This document shows, one piece after another, positions 37,484 through 51,200 of a DNA stretch of 64,000 bases. The DNA lies in the NCBI GenBank assembly GCA_907165135.1, contig OU015569.1, positions 4,030,001-4,094,000 on the forward strand. The letters are read 5' to 3'. The stretch is from Oikopleura dioica (taxonomy: Eukaryota > Chordata > Appendicularia > Copelata > Oikopleuridae). How positions within the stretch are numbered: position 1 is the first letter of the stretch; each line of letters opens with the position of its first letter. The notes beneath the pieces are model-generated. The model saw only the letters and a list, made by a program, of their open reading frames with translations, ran no database searches and was not told where the DNA came from. The position numbers and the translations under genes are program-made.

Positions 37484-38244
37484 CTAATTTTAAGAATGAT
37501 GAATAAATTCCGTTTTGTTAGAGTTCTTATTTCCCGTTTCCTCGAAGCATCGGATAATCTCGCCCATGCCAGCAAAATTCTGACTTTCTCAGATTTCAAA
37601 TTTCGCGCCCTTCTGAGCTGCTCATCTGATTGCGCACCGTCCGCGCTCGCTGATTGGCTGCCCCACGCCCACATCTACACGTCACGCTACTCCTTTCATT
37701 TGCACTTGACTCATTAGTTGCAAATTCCTCGACACGAATTTCCCTTTTCGCACCTTTTGACATTGACCCACGGAGAATCTGTCCCTAAACAAAGAGAAAC
37801 CTCATTTTCTGTCTATTTTCTTCGTTGGAGGCCGCTCGAAAGATGGATTTCAAGAGAAACTGCCTTACGTGTCAACATTTAATTATTTTATTTCCGACCT
37901 ATCTTACATGAAAAAATTTCAGAATGTATCAACGCGACAGGAACCGCAGTTAAATGTCGAATACGATGTTTTTCTGCGATTTTTGCAATCGAAGGCGGGC
38001 TTTTGCCCAGGCTGCGTCAATGCGAATTCGAATGTGACTCGGATGAGCCGACGAAAACGATCCAAGAGTGGATGAAAATCCTTCGCCAACTACTGGCGAC
38101 AATGATGGTCTTGGTATGTGAACCCGCATGCTCACATCCACGACCATCAGTAATCGTAAAACCCGACTTATCACCAGATTTATGAGAATCTCTCACAAGT
38201 CAATCTCTCAGAATCTCTCAGAAGTTGTTATCAAGACACATTTA

Positions 38245-39039
<795 letters not shown>

Positions 39040-39799
39040 TACGATTTTTTTTTCTGACTAAGAGCGAAAGGACTCTGTTTGAAGCTATTCAAATATTTAC
39101 TTGAACGCTTATATTGCCTATTGGCGCTCTGAAATTCACGATTGACTATTTTAGTCATTGTTGTTTTCATTAACACTAATTTAGCGGAAATGTGCAAACA
39201 GTCAACAACTACGGGCGAGACTACGACGATAGACCTAACTTCCATCAAGTCACTGACATCTCTACCGAAGCAGCCGTCCACGAAAATACGCAAGTGGTCT
39301 ATGCATAACGTTAGCACTAGAACCGTCCTTCGAAATTTATAAATATCTGTATTGTTATTTTTTATATTGTTACTACTTTTTCAAATTCAATAACTTTCCT
39401 TTCTGTTTTATCTCGCCATTCTTTGTGTACATTTAAAAAGTTCTTTCTTTCTCTTTCCAGCACTTTGTCTTTTTAATTCTAACATTTCAAGTTTAAATAA
39501 TGTAATATACAGTTGCCTTCTGATTACTTTTTGATTCGCTCCGAATACTGTTCCTTCAAAACAAATACTTCTACCAAATATTGCCAAAAAGTTCGTTACT
39601 ACTGCATGTATGAAAAATTCTGATTCCAGTCGAGTTCTTCGACCCTCCAGGAAAACTCGACGCATCTTTCTGTTAATATTTTGTTCACCCAATTGAAACT
39701 TCTTCAAGTGAAACTTCAACAAGACAGCAAACATCAATAAACAACAGAAACATTATTTTTTCGTATTCCACTTTATTCAGCTAGAAGGCGATTCAGGCA

Positions 39800-40906
39800 T
39801 TATGAACTTTCAGCTGATACTGATACTATTAAAATTGAAGATCTTTCATAAACAAAGTACTCATCAAGATCGAGACAGTTTGAAAGAGTGACGACTTTTA
39901 ATTTCTTGTTTTTGCATTCGTCTAAAAATTGATTCCAGGTGTCTTCATTTCGCATCGTTGCTTAGGATTTTATTGTTCATAAACAAGGCTATCCTCGAGT
40001 GGCTACCTGCTAGAATAATTTTTATTTCGGGCTTGTAATCTACGCATAGGCGAAGTAATGTTGTGAGGTCAGCAAACAACGCTGGCAAAAAGAATATATC
40101 TGCACCGCAAACGACATCGGTCTCGTCCAGCATTGCCTTCAACTCTTTCTGATCGTAAGAACACCAGTCGAGCTCCTTGACGGCTTTCCTTGATTCCAAA
40201 ATGAGATTCGACCTTGGTCACTATGAGAAATCTTTTGAATCAGTCCCTAGCGTCAATCCAGGCAGAAAACGCATCGCCGCCTTTGCATTCATCTCCGCAA
40301 CCGAGAGCACTTCACTGTGAACATCCGTTAAGAAAACAGTCTTTTGAGAACTTTCTCCGAGTCGTAGAAGCGCGGCTGTAAATATTCCTCCTACTCCTGT
40401 TCCACAGCCAAGCTCAAGAAAATTGCGTTCACCAAAGATTGCTCTCCCTGACTCCGAATTCGCGAACTCGGCGAGGCACCAGGCGGCGGGCCACGAGCAA
40501 AGACCCGTTGTGCCAGATTGGAGAAGCAAGCTTCGCGAACTAAAGAAAGGAAGCACTTTTCCTTCGGGAAGATGGTAATAGCGACAGCCGAACTGGCTTT
40601 CGGCCGGCAGCCTTGACTCGTTGAACGCGTCGTAGAGAACTGAAGAGACTTCCACGCCCTTTTCTTCCATCCATGTTATCAGCTTCTTTAGCAAGCGCGT
40701 GGTCCCGTGAATGTCCAAAGTTAGATCCTCCAGGAAGTACTTTTCTAACAGTTTTTCTTGGTTTCGACTGTCCTCCAAAAAATCTTCGATCTTAGGGCTC
40801 TCTAGAATCGAGGAAAGACGTGTCACGGGCCAGCCTTCCTTTTATTGGGATAGTTTTTACAAAATTGCTCGTAATAACGCAGATTATACTCGAGAGAGAA
40901 ACTTAG
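39800..40906 (-). CDS. EEF2KMT: EEF2KMT (FAM86) methyltransferase, copy 2, frame intact
   Basis: Open from the acceptor at 40906 (LSFSLEYNLRYYEQFCKNYP, then NKRKAGPVTRLSSILESPKI) through the FAM86-specific SSVLYDAF and SRSLLLQSGTTGLCSWPA, SAM motif I FLELGCGTGVGG and motif II-like VVCGADIFFLPALFADL. A 46 nt intron splits IILA | ATMRNEDTWNQFLDE, matching AFTVRNPETC of the vertebrate protein. End ...ERSSILIVSVSAESS-TAA at 39800. A second intron between NAKAAM and VKELDW is needed to remove two in-frame stops near 40222; its exact borders are uncertain. The first coding exon upstream of 40906 is not found. Confidence 0.88.
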
Positions 40907-41668
40907 CTAATTTTAAGAATGATGAATAAATTCCGTTTTGTTAGAGTTCTTATTTCCCGTTTCCTCGAAGCATCGGATAATCTCGCCCATGCCAGCAAAA
41001 TTCTGACTTTCTCAGATTTCAAATTTCGCGCCCTTCTGAGCTGCTCATCTGATTGCGCACCGTCCGCGCTCGCTGATTGGCTGCCCCACGCCCACATCTA
41101 CACGTCACGCTACTCCTTTCATTTGCACTTGACTCATTAGTTGCAAATTCCTCGACACGAATTTCCCTTTTCGCACCTTTTGACATTGACCCACGGAGAA
41201 TCTGTCCCTAAACAAAGAGAAACCTCATTTTCTGTCTATTTTCTTCGTTGGAGGCCGCTCGAAAGATGGATTTCAAGAGAAACTGCCTTACGTGTCAACA
41301 TTTAATTATTTTATTTCCGACCTATCTTACATGAAAAAAATTTCAGAATGTATCAACGCGACAGGAACCGCAGTTAAATGTCGAATACGATGTTTTTCTG
41401 CGATTTTTGCAATCGAAGGCGGGCTTTTGCCCAGGCTGCGTCAATGCGAATTCGAATGTGACTCGGATGAGCCGACGAAAACGATCCAAGAGTGGATGAA
41501 AATCCTTCGCCAACTACTGGCGACAATGATGGTCTTGGTATGTGAACCCGCATGCTCACATCCACGACCATCAGTAATCGTAAAACCCGACTTATCACCA
41601 GATTTATGAGAATCTCTCACAAGTCAATCTCTCAGAATCTCTCAGAAGTTGTTATCAAGACACATTTA

Positions 41669-42465
<797 letters not shown>

Positions 42466-43225
42466 TACGATTTTTTTTTCTGACTAAGAGCGAAAGGACT
42501 CTGTTTGAAGCTATTCAAATATTTACTTGAACGCTTATATTGCCTATTGGCGCTCTGAAATTCACGATTGACTATTTTAGTCATTGTTGTTTTCATTAAC
42601 ACTAATTTAGCGGAAATGTGCAAACAGTCAACAACTACGGGCGAGACTACGACGATAGACCTAACTTCCATCAAGTCACTGACATCTCTACCGAAGCAGC
42701 CGTCCACGAAAATACGCAAGTGGTCTATGCATAACGTTAGCACTAGAACCGTCCTTCGAAATTTATAAATATCTGTATTGTTATTTTTTATATTGTTACT
42801 ACTTTTTCAAATTCAATAACTTTCCTTTCTGTTTTATCTCGCCATTCTTTGTGTACATTTAAAAAGTTCTTTCTTTCTCTTTCCAGCACTTTGTCTTTTT
42901 AATTCTAACATTTCAAGTTTAAATAATGTAATATACAGTTGCCTTCTGATTACTTTTTGATTCGCTCCGAATACTGTTCCTTCAAAACAAATACTTCTAC
43001 CAAATATTGCCAAAAAGTTCGTTACTACTGCATGTATGAAAAATTCTGATTCCAGTCGAGTTCTTCGACCCTCCAGGAAAACTCGACGCATCTTTCTGTT
43101 AATATTTTGTTCACCCAATTGAAACTTCTTCAAGTGAAACTTCAACAAGACAGCAAACATCAATAAACAACAGAAACATTATTTTTTCGTATTCCACTTT
43201 ATTCAGCTAGAAGGCGATTCAGGCA

Positions 43226-44332
43226 TTATGAACTTTCAGCTGATACTGATACTATTAAAATTGAAGATCTTTCATAAACAAAGTACTCATCAAGATCGAG
43301 ACAGTTTGAAAGAGTGACGACTTTTAATTTCTTGTTTTTGCATTCGTCTAAAAATTGATTCCAGGTGTCTTCATTTCGCATCGTTGCTTAGGATTTTATT
43401 GTTCATAAACAAGGCTATCCTCGAGTGGCTACCTGCTAGAATAATTTTTATTTCGGGCTTGTAATCTACGCATAGGCGAAGTAATGTTGTGAGGTCAGCA
43501 AACAACGCTGGCAAAAAGAATATATCTGCACCGCAAACGACATCGGTCTCGTCCAGCATTGCCTTCAACTCTTTCTGATCGTAAGAACACCAGTCGAGCT
43601 CCTTGACGGCTTTCCTTGATTCCAAAATGAGATTCGACCTTGGTCACTATGAGAAATCTTTTGAATCAGTCCCTAGCGTCAATCCAGGCAGAAAACGCAT
43701 CGCCGCCTTTGCATTCATCTCCGCAACCGAGAGCACTTCACTGTGAACATCCGTTAAGAAAACAGTCTTTTGAGAACTTTCTCCGAGTCGTAGAAGCGCG
43801 GCTGTAAATATTCCTCCTACTCCTGTTCCACAGCCAAGCTCAAGAAAATTGCGTTCACCAAAGATTGCTCTCCCTGACTCCGAATTCGCGAACTCGGCGA
43901 GGCACCAGGCGGCGGGCCACGAGCAAAGACCCGTTGTGCCAGATTGGAGAAGCAAGCTTCGCGAACTAAAGAAAGGAAGCACTTTTCCTTCGGGAAGATG
44001 GTAATAGCGACAGCCGAACTGGCTTTCGGCCGGCAGCCTTGACTCGTTGAACGCGTCGTAGAGAACTGAAGAGACTTCCACGCCCTTTTCTTCCATCCAT
44101 GTTATCAGCTTCTTTAGCAAGCGCGTGGTCCCGTGAATGTCCAAAGTTAGATCCTCCAGGAAGTACTTTTCTAACAGTTTTTCTTGGTTTCGACTGTCCT
44201 CCAAAAAATCTTCGATCTTAGGGCTCTCTAGAATCGAGGAAAGACGTGTCACGGGCCAGCCTTCCTTTTATTGGGATAGTTTTTACAAAATTGCTCGTAA
44301 TAACGCAGATTATACTCGAGAGAGAAACTTAG
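43226..44332 (-). CDS. EEF2KMT: EEF2KMT (FAM86) methyltransferase, copy 3, frame intact
   Basis: Sequence identical to copy 2 over the coding part as far as I compared. It lies at the right end of the array, so its upstream context (45048 onwards) is unique DNA and differs from that of copies 1 and 2. It may be the only copy with the ancestral promoter, or, if the first exon lies within the unit, all three copies share one. Stop TAA at 43226. Confidence 0.88.
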
Positions 44333-45047
44333 CTAATTTTAAGAATGATGAATAAATTCCGTTTTGTTAGAGTTCTTATTTCCCGTTTCCTCGAAGCATC
44401 GGATAATCTCGCCCATGCCAGCAAAATTCTGACTTTCTCAGATTTCAAATTTCGCGCCCTTCTGAGCTGCTCATCTGATTGCGCACCGTCCGCGCTCGCT
44501 GATTGGCTGCCCCACGCCCACATCTACACGTCACGCTACTCCTTTCATTTGCACTTGACTCATTAGTTGCAAATTCCTCGACACGAATTTCCCTTTTCGC
44601 ACCTTTTGACATTGACCCACGGAGAATCTGTCCCTAAACAAAGAGAAACCTCATTTTCTGTCTATTTTCTTCGTTGGAGGCCGCTCGAAAGATGGATTTC
44701 AAGAGAAACTGCCTTACGTGTCAACATTTAATTATTTTATTTCCGACCTATCTTACATGAAAAAATTTCAGAATGTATCAACGCGACAGGAACCGCAGTT
44801 AAATGTCGAATACGATGTTTTTCTGCGATTTTTGCAATCGAAGGCGGGCTTTTGCCCAGGCTGCGTCAATGCGAATTCGAATGTGACTCGGATGAGCCGA
44901 CGAAAACGATCCAAGAGTGGATGAAAATCCTTCGCCAACTACTGGCGACAATGATGGTCTTGGTATGTGAACCCGCATGCTCACATCCACGACCATCAGT
45001 AATCGTAAAACCCGACTTATCACCAGATTTATGAGAATCTCTCACAA

Positions 45048-45585
45048 CCTCACTTCTTATTTTTGTAAACACTGTAATCACAATCTCAGCTTCTAGCACA
45101 TCACCTTATCTATCACATCACGTTACTCTTGCGACTTCTAACCGTTTTCAGCTTCTCTAACCCCCGTTTTTTTTAGTGATGATCGAAATCTCCTCTTCGG
45201 GAGTTATTTGAGAAAATTAGTCGGCCCTAACTGGGGTGCGAACGATCATCATCCGCAGCGAGACAAGGATGATGATCGGGAACGAAGATCCTGATGAGGG
45301 TCCTCATCAGGCGAGTCTTAACCATCAACCGAGGTGGAACCTTCCCATAGACCTGAAGAAAGGAGGACAATGCTGACCGTCTTGAAAGAAGCGGAAGGTT
45401 TTATGAGTCGCTTACGTCGACGTCGAAAAAAAGAAGACCGAAGTCGATGTCCCTATTTGTGACATGTTCACTATCCAACATCACTGTCTGTGTCAATTAT
45501 TCTTTCACTCCTCTCTAAACTAGTAGCTCACTTTCTTTTCACATCTAATCATGTCTGTTTAGAGTAATGATGCTTTCGCATAATC
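45048..45585. other. unique region with two strong hairpins
   Basis: Between the array and EF-1beta. No open frame. It holds two perfect inverted repeats side by side (see the next entry) in a GC-richer block of about 45225-45440, also containing the palindrome CGTCGACG near 45418. Confidence 0.45.
45225..45440 (+). ncRNA. candidate structured RNA with two hairpins
   Basis: Hairpin 1: GATCATCATCC (45244-45254) with GGATGATGATC (45267-45277), 11 bp, 12-nt loop. Hairpin 2: CCTGATGAGG (45290-45299) with CCTCATCAGG (45302-45311), 10 bp around GT. The block is GC-richer than its AT-rich flanks and has no protein frame. I cannot match it to a known RNA class, and the strand is not determined. Confidence 0.35.
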
Positions 45586-45657
45586 GCGAGAAATTATTAG
45601 GATGCGGGGTCTCCGTTGGACGACGGAGATGATCACCCGTATCGATCAGCGCTTTCC
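45586..45657 (+). ncRNA. candidate structured RNA element, copy A
   Basis: 72 nt shared with 47362-47433 at high identity (differences only at positions in GAAATTNNNAGGATNCGGGG). It folds as an outer stem GATGCGGG/CCCGTATC, inner stem TCTCCGT/ACGGAGA with loop TGGACG, and a one-sided TGATCA bulge. In this copy one outer pair is G-U where copy B has A-U, so pairing is kept. It starts with GCGAGAAATT, and TCGCGAGA lies at its 5' edge. Orientation is a guess. Confidence 0.5.
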
Positions 45658-45801
45658 CTGCCGGGAGTCTGCTTCTATCCTTTCGAATCGAATTTCGATT
45701 CGTGGGAAAAAAACTTGCACATCACAGAAATCCTGTCTTTTTATATTTATCGTTCATTCGACTGATATAATTTTACTTCTGAAATTCACAATTTTTGTAT
45801 A

Positions 45802-46209
45802 CCGTGGTTTTCCATCTTAAGAGCGCCCATTTTAAGAGCGTTTTTGCCAATATTTTCCATATTTTGTCATCTGAAAAAATCCCAACTTTAGAGCGTTTTT
45901 AGGAATTTTTAATTAATAATTAGAATAACGTTTATTTCAACCTGAAAAATCATTGAAAAAAATTGTTTTCTACGCTTTTTTGCAGGTGAAATCATAGCCT
46001 CTGATTCAAAGATCGTAATTTTTTTATCATAAATAGGTAAAAATGACCTCAGATGCATTTTTAGAGTTTTGGAAAAAGTTCATTTTATGCATTTTCATTC
46101 ATCATTTTTTTCCCACTGTCATCCTAGTTTGATCGTAAATTTTCCAACTTAAGAGCGTTTTGGTCTACCCTTGTCATCTGAAAAACGCTCTAAAGATGGA
46201 AAACGACGG
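45802..46209. mobile_element. 408 bp TIR element abutting the EF-1beta start
   Basis: Ends CCGTGGTTTTCCATCTTAAG (45802) and the reverse complement of CCGTCGTTTTCCATCTTTAG (46209), flanked by TA on both sides (45800-45801, 46210-46211), as in Tc1/mariner-type insertions. The interior repeats the motif (T)TAAGAGCG / TTTAGAGCG several times in both orientations. Non-coding. The right end is 24 bp from the EF-1beta ATG. Confidence 0.7.
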
Positions 46210-46233
46210 TAATAATTTCTCGCGATAGTCAGA

Positions 46234-47047
46234 ATGTCGTTCGATTTGTCCTCAGCTTCCGGTCTCGAATCTTTCAACAAGTTCCTTTTGGATAACTCCT
46301 ACGCTGCCGGATGGGTTCCTTCCCAAGCTGATGTTGCCCTTTTCAAGGCTCTCGCCGCCGCTCCTGACGGTAAAGATTTTCTACATTTTATAATTTCGAC
46401 TAGCTCTCTTTTCCATTTAACGAATTTACTTTTTTACACGTTTAGGCAGCCAAATTCGAGAACGTCTTGAGATGGTGGAATAATCTCAACTCTTACAGCT
46501 CCGAATTCACCTCTCTCCCAGCTGGTTCCGCATCCGCTGCCCCAGCCGAAGAAGAAGACGATGATGACGTTGATCTCTTCGGTGACGATGATGAAGATGA
46601 CGAAGAAGCCGAGCGTGTCAAGGTAATCAATATTAGCGTAAACCCAAGTTATAATTAAATAAATATCAGGCCGAGCGAGTCGCCGCATACAATGCAAGAA
46701 AAGCCGCCAAAGAAGAGAAGAAAGGAAAAGTCATTGCCAAATCGAACATCATCCTCGACATTAAGCCTTGGGATGACGAGACCCCACTAGACAAGATGGA
46801 GGAATGCGTCCGATCGATCGAAATGGACGGTCTTCTCTGGGGTACCGCTAAACTCATCGCCGTCGGGTAAATAACTTCTCATTTTCATCCCTTTGTAACT
46901 ATTTCCTTCAGTTACGGAATCAAAAAGTTGCAGATCACTTGCGTCATCGAGGACGACAAAGTTTCAATGGACGACCTCGAGGAGCAAATCGTCGCCTTCG
47001 AGGACTTCGTTCAGTCGATGGACATCGTTGCCTTTAACAAAATCTAA
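46234..47047 (+). CDS. EEF1B2: elongation factor 1-beta (EEF1B2)
   Basis: Guanine-nucleotide exchange subunit that recharges EF-1alpha with GTP during translation. Exons 46234-46369, 46450-46622, 46670-46866, 46912-47047; 213 aa (family about 210-225). An N-terminal GST-like segment ([20 protein letters not shown]) leads to the acidic linker [20 protein letters not shown]. The exchange domain has [20 protein letters not shown] and [20 protein letters not shown], ending MDIVAFNKI. The first acceptor used is GGCAG at 46449 (phase 1), giving [21 protein letters not shown] immediately before AATGTCG could serve as a trans-splice acceptor. Confidence 0.97.
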
Positions 47048-47361
47048 ACAGCGTTTCGCGTTAATCGGCTCAACTTTGAACATTCAACGAAGATAATCCT
47101 GTCCATTCTCTTGACTCTGCTCGAAATCGACAACCGCCTTGTGACCACGTTTTCGTCCCTTAGTACAGTTACAAGTTCTTTCTCTCTGACAGTGAGTGCA
47201 ATATTTTCAAGTTCATCCTAACTAGTCTTAAATTATCTTCGCTCCTGCTGTGCTATGTGATGCCATACTATCGCGTGTTTTTCCATTAAAAACCTGAATA
47301 CGTGTCACAATGTATAGTACCTCAGCTTATGACTTTCATTTAGAGTTTTGTTCGTAAAAAT

Positions 47362-47433
47362 GCGAGAAATTGTGAGGATACGGGGTCTCCGTTGGACGAC
47401 GGAGATGATCACCCGTATCGATCAGCGCTTTCC
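47362..47433 (+). ncRNA. candidate structured RNA element, copy B
   Basis: Same 72-nt element as copy A, 315 nt after the EF-1beta stop. The outer stem GATACGGG/CCCGTATC is perfect (8 bp), and the inner stem TCTCCGT/ACGGAGA perfect (7 bp). Sequences on both sides of the 72 nt are unrelated to copy A, so the conserved unit is sharply bounded. Confidence 0.5.
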
Positions 47434-47493
47434 GAGTTTCGGAACGAGCTTGGCGAGATTATGTGACGAATGTCCGAAGAAAGTATTCATCCG

Positions 47494-47646
47494 ATGATCA
47501 ATTATCGATATGTTGCAGAATTTGCAAACAACTCGCAAGAAGTGGAAATAAAAGGAAGGGAAGACATTCGGAGCTCATTCCAGAATACGATCGTTCCTTG
47601 TGGCTACCGGAAACTGATGAAGAAACAGAAACAGAAGAAATCGTGA
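47494..47646 (+). CDS. small ORF (50 aa), doubtful
   Basis: ATG frame MINYRYVAEFANNSQEVEIK... ending KLMKKQKQKKS. A second frame in the same place (RICKQLARSGNKRKGRHSEL...) is also open, so the signal is ambiguous. No family recognised. Confidence 0.2.
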   Translation: MINYRYVAEFANNSQEVEIKGREDIRSSFQNTIVPCGYRKLMKKQKQKKS

Positions 47647-47711
47647 TTCTGAATTTAAGGATTGCCTTATTTACTAATCAACTTCTGTTTCCCTCGAATA
47701 TATCGTCATAA

Positions 47712-48225
47712 TAACCAAATCATCCTGAGCAAGAGTTTCTGTCCTATCCTAGTGGGCCTCGAACTCTTATTTGTCCTTGTTATTAATGCAGTATCAACTT
47801 GAGCAGGACCATAGATTATCAACGTACAATTAAAATGAACCCTTTCTTCGACTAACGGCAGGCCAGGCAAACTTCAGTTGGTTGCTGGAGTACTTCGTCA
47901 GAGCCCTTAAGATTCCGCCGAGCAGATGGCGACTCATGCCAAAGATTCTAGATATTGCTTGCTACATAGACTATACTTGATTGAATGCGGTATTCCTCTC
48001 GATTCATCTTTTGATAACTTGAGAATGATCTTCGTAAGGATTAAAATGCGTCTTTATTTTTGAACTCTCAAGTACAGAAGTCATCGGCAAAATAGTAGTG
48101 AATGAGGTATTTAAGCCAAAAAAAGATTTCTTTTAAATATTTTCAGAAGTCGAAGTAGAATGTGTCTATTTAGGAAATAATAAATAGAATAAAGAATTAG
48201 AAATTAACACGGTGTTAATAAATGT
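47712..48225. other. intergenic, nothing recognised
   Basis: AT-rich DNA between EF-1beta and the 3' end of the p190 gene. It should contain the p190 3' UTR (AATAAA-like signals on the minus strand near 48180-48200). No gene seen. Confidence 0.4.
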
Positions 48226-51200
48226 TCACTTTTTGCGCAAATATTCTTGCTTCATCAGTTTTATGCGTTTTGGATCGTCGCGGAAAATGGAATCGTGGTG
48301 CTCTATCAGACATATCAGAATTTCAATCAGATCACCAGAGAATGACTCGGACTGATATTGGCCTAAAAAGTGAGTTTATTTATCTGTCAGACAGATTCTG
48401 TCTCCTGAATCAAGCAAAAAACTTACTCGGATCTTTCAGAGGGAAAAAGGTTGGACATAAGCAGGTTGCGAGATTACGACAACTCATCTTGTTGATCTCC
48501 GATTTCTCGGAGACACAGTACAGGTGCCTGCAAATAAAACGAAGCGTATGCCAATTAGCAAGGCCCTTTTCACGCACGGGTAATTCTAGCAGGACGTTGC
48601 GTATTCTTTCCCAGGGAGGCGGCGCTGATTCACTGGTTGGGGCTGAAATCAACGATGAGTAGTCCGTATTTTTCATTTTTGGAGCTCACCTATTGCTTTC
48701 ACCAAGTCCTCCTGTAGACTCTCTGGAATTATGGGCGAAGGTAGATTTTTCGGACTTAGGAACCACGAAACGCAACCAGCTAGTGTATTTGGCGCCAGAG
48801 AAAGATCACCGAAGTCGAAATCTGAAGAATTTTTGAACGTCTCATCGAAATGCTTGAGCAGAAGAGAGCGTTTTTTGCTGTCAGCTGGAACCCGATACAG
48901 TCCTTCGTAGTCGAGTGCTAAAATAGGTGAATTTCTTTGATCAATTCCGTCGCGGAAAACTTACAAGAGCTTTCAATGGCAGTTACGATGACCTTAAGGA
49001 AGACAGGCACAAGAGCATCCGGTCCCTCGAGATTCTCGAATGTGCCTTCATCCCCAAGTTCTCTACGAAAGAAGCGATCGCTGTATCCACCGTGATGCAG
49101 CGGGTTCGGCGTAAATGGAGAAACTCCTTTTGCTGTCGAGCTGTTACTCTGGGATTTCTCCATCCCGAGAAATTCTCGGATCGGTTTCGGCGTGGTGAAT
49201 CGAGGTCGGGATTTTGAATTTTTGGAATGGTGAGTGTCGAGTTGGGCTGAAAATTAGCCTCACGGGGTGCCTCGATTTGGGTGACTTACATAAAATTGAA
49301 GAATTTTCTTGCTTGTTTGAAATAGCAGCTACACTGGTTGACATATCGTGAAGAGATTCAGTATCTGAGTCTTTCAAAGACTAAAAGCAAATTAGCGAGC
49401 GTTGAGCAAACATGGCCGACAATTTGGGCGGCAGATTTTCGCTTGCTGTTCGGTGTTAGATGAGAGCAAAGAGAACGCGTGGACTGAGAAGTCAGAAAAG
49501 GTTTACACTTTGCATCCTCGCATGGTTTTTAAAAGAAATAGACTAGCAGGTTAATCAAAATATTACTGATTGGTGAGGAGCTGTCGTATAAAACAGTTCA
49601 TCAGTCTGATTACCAGACAAGCGGTGCAAAGTGCAAACCTATTTCTTAATATGCTGGAAATGATATTAACTTGTCATTAATTTACTTTGAGAGCGCGCAG
49701 AGAGCTCGAAAATAAAAATGGCTTTTTCAATTTGGATGTGCTCTGGAGCGAAGTTGTACTCAACGACCGAATCATTTTGTGCATCATGAATGTCACCCAA
49801 CCGATAGAGTTTCAAAAAAAAAAATTAACTATATCGTTTGTTAAAATTACAAAAAAAAACTTTTGGTAAGTAGCCTGCTAAACTAATAAAGAAGATGAAC
49901 TTTCGAAACTCATTTCAACTCTTGCGCTGAGGGCGATCATTCGTACAGTCCTTGAGAATGTCATTATCGGATGATCGCCGTTGGCTCTCTATTTCTCAGA
50001 GTTGGACAAAGGAAAAACCTTGCATAAGTAAATTCTAAACAAAGGCGATACAGCTGTTTATAGTATTCACAAGAAAACCAACTCTTTTTCGAGGTCGACT
50101 ATTTTTTCTCCAATATCAACACTCTCAAACTCTTTAAAATTGCCATAGTTTTTTTGGGAGGCAGGCATTCGAGTAAATATTCTTTACGCTTTCTCTCGCA
50201 ATTTTTTCATAAAAACGAAGAGAGGAAGCATTTGACGAAAATCGAATAAGGGGCACTGGGTCGGTCGCAGTTGGCTACGAAGCTCGCTAAGAATACAGTA
50301 TCGATCTTCTTTCCTTATTGCCTGCGCGAGCTTTCGCTTTATCCCATCATAAAATAATTATATTTTTATTCAGAGAGCTGTGATTTCTTTCGCCATTCAT
50401 TTTAAGAGAACAGTGGTTTGACAATTAACTTAGATTATTACAGTAAAAAATTGAAAACATAAGAATTATAACTTACCGTATTTAAATCGTTTGCCTTTGA
50501 ACGGCGCTTCTTGACTTTCTTGCCAGTGGTTTTTCCGTTCTCTAGCCCTTGATCTGAAGATTGAGTTGTTTTGCGACGGAACATGCCCAGGCGGCTGGAG
50601 GAACTCGGAGATGAATCTAATCATTAGGGTGTACTATTGAATAACACCGATTCACCGAATATACTCTCTATTTTCCAAGCAAAGAAAGTGAACGATTGTA
50701 TCAAAAACATATTTTACAAACAATCATTTGTACATTCAAATTTTTTGATCGGAAAGAGAAACATTTAAACAACTGATAAAAAATAGAAAGCTACAAACTA
50801 AACACCCAGTAACTAAACCAGAAACTCTGGTGACGGATGATGATAAGGAAGATGCAATGGACGGGGAAAGAAAGTCGCCGATCATCGAAGTCGGCATCGA
50901 CACTCGCCGCTTTTCGGAATAAACATCGGCGAGTTTCGCATCCAGTCCCTCCAATTTCGATCGGTCGAGCCTCCCGACATGGTGGTTAACTGTAACTACG
51001 CGAAAAAAATTGAAATAAGTTGCTTCTCTACAGATTGAATATTTTAATCATCAAATGATGGCAATTATTCTCAGTGAGCTGTCGATGATGAGATTTATGA
51101 AATTAAGTTTTACTAAATATTATCAGGCATCCGTTACCATGCAACTGTAACGCTTGTTTCACACGTGATTTAGAACATGCTAGCTGTTATTATGATCAAA

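Noticed and set aside
45640-45665. GCGCTTTCCCTG near copy A looks like the 3' end of U1 snRNA
   Set aside because: No U1 5' sequence (ATACTTACCTG) or Sm site at the right distance, and copy B lacks the CCTG; chance similarity.
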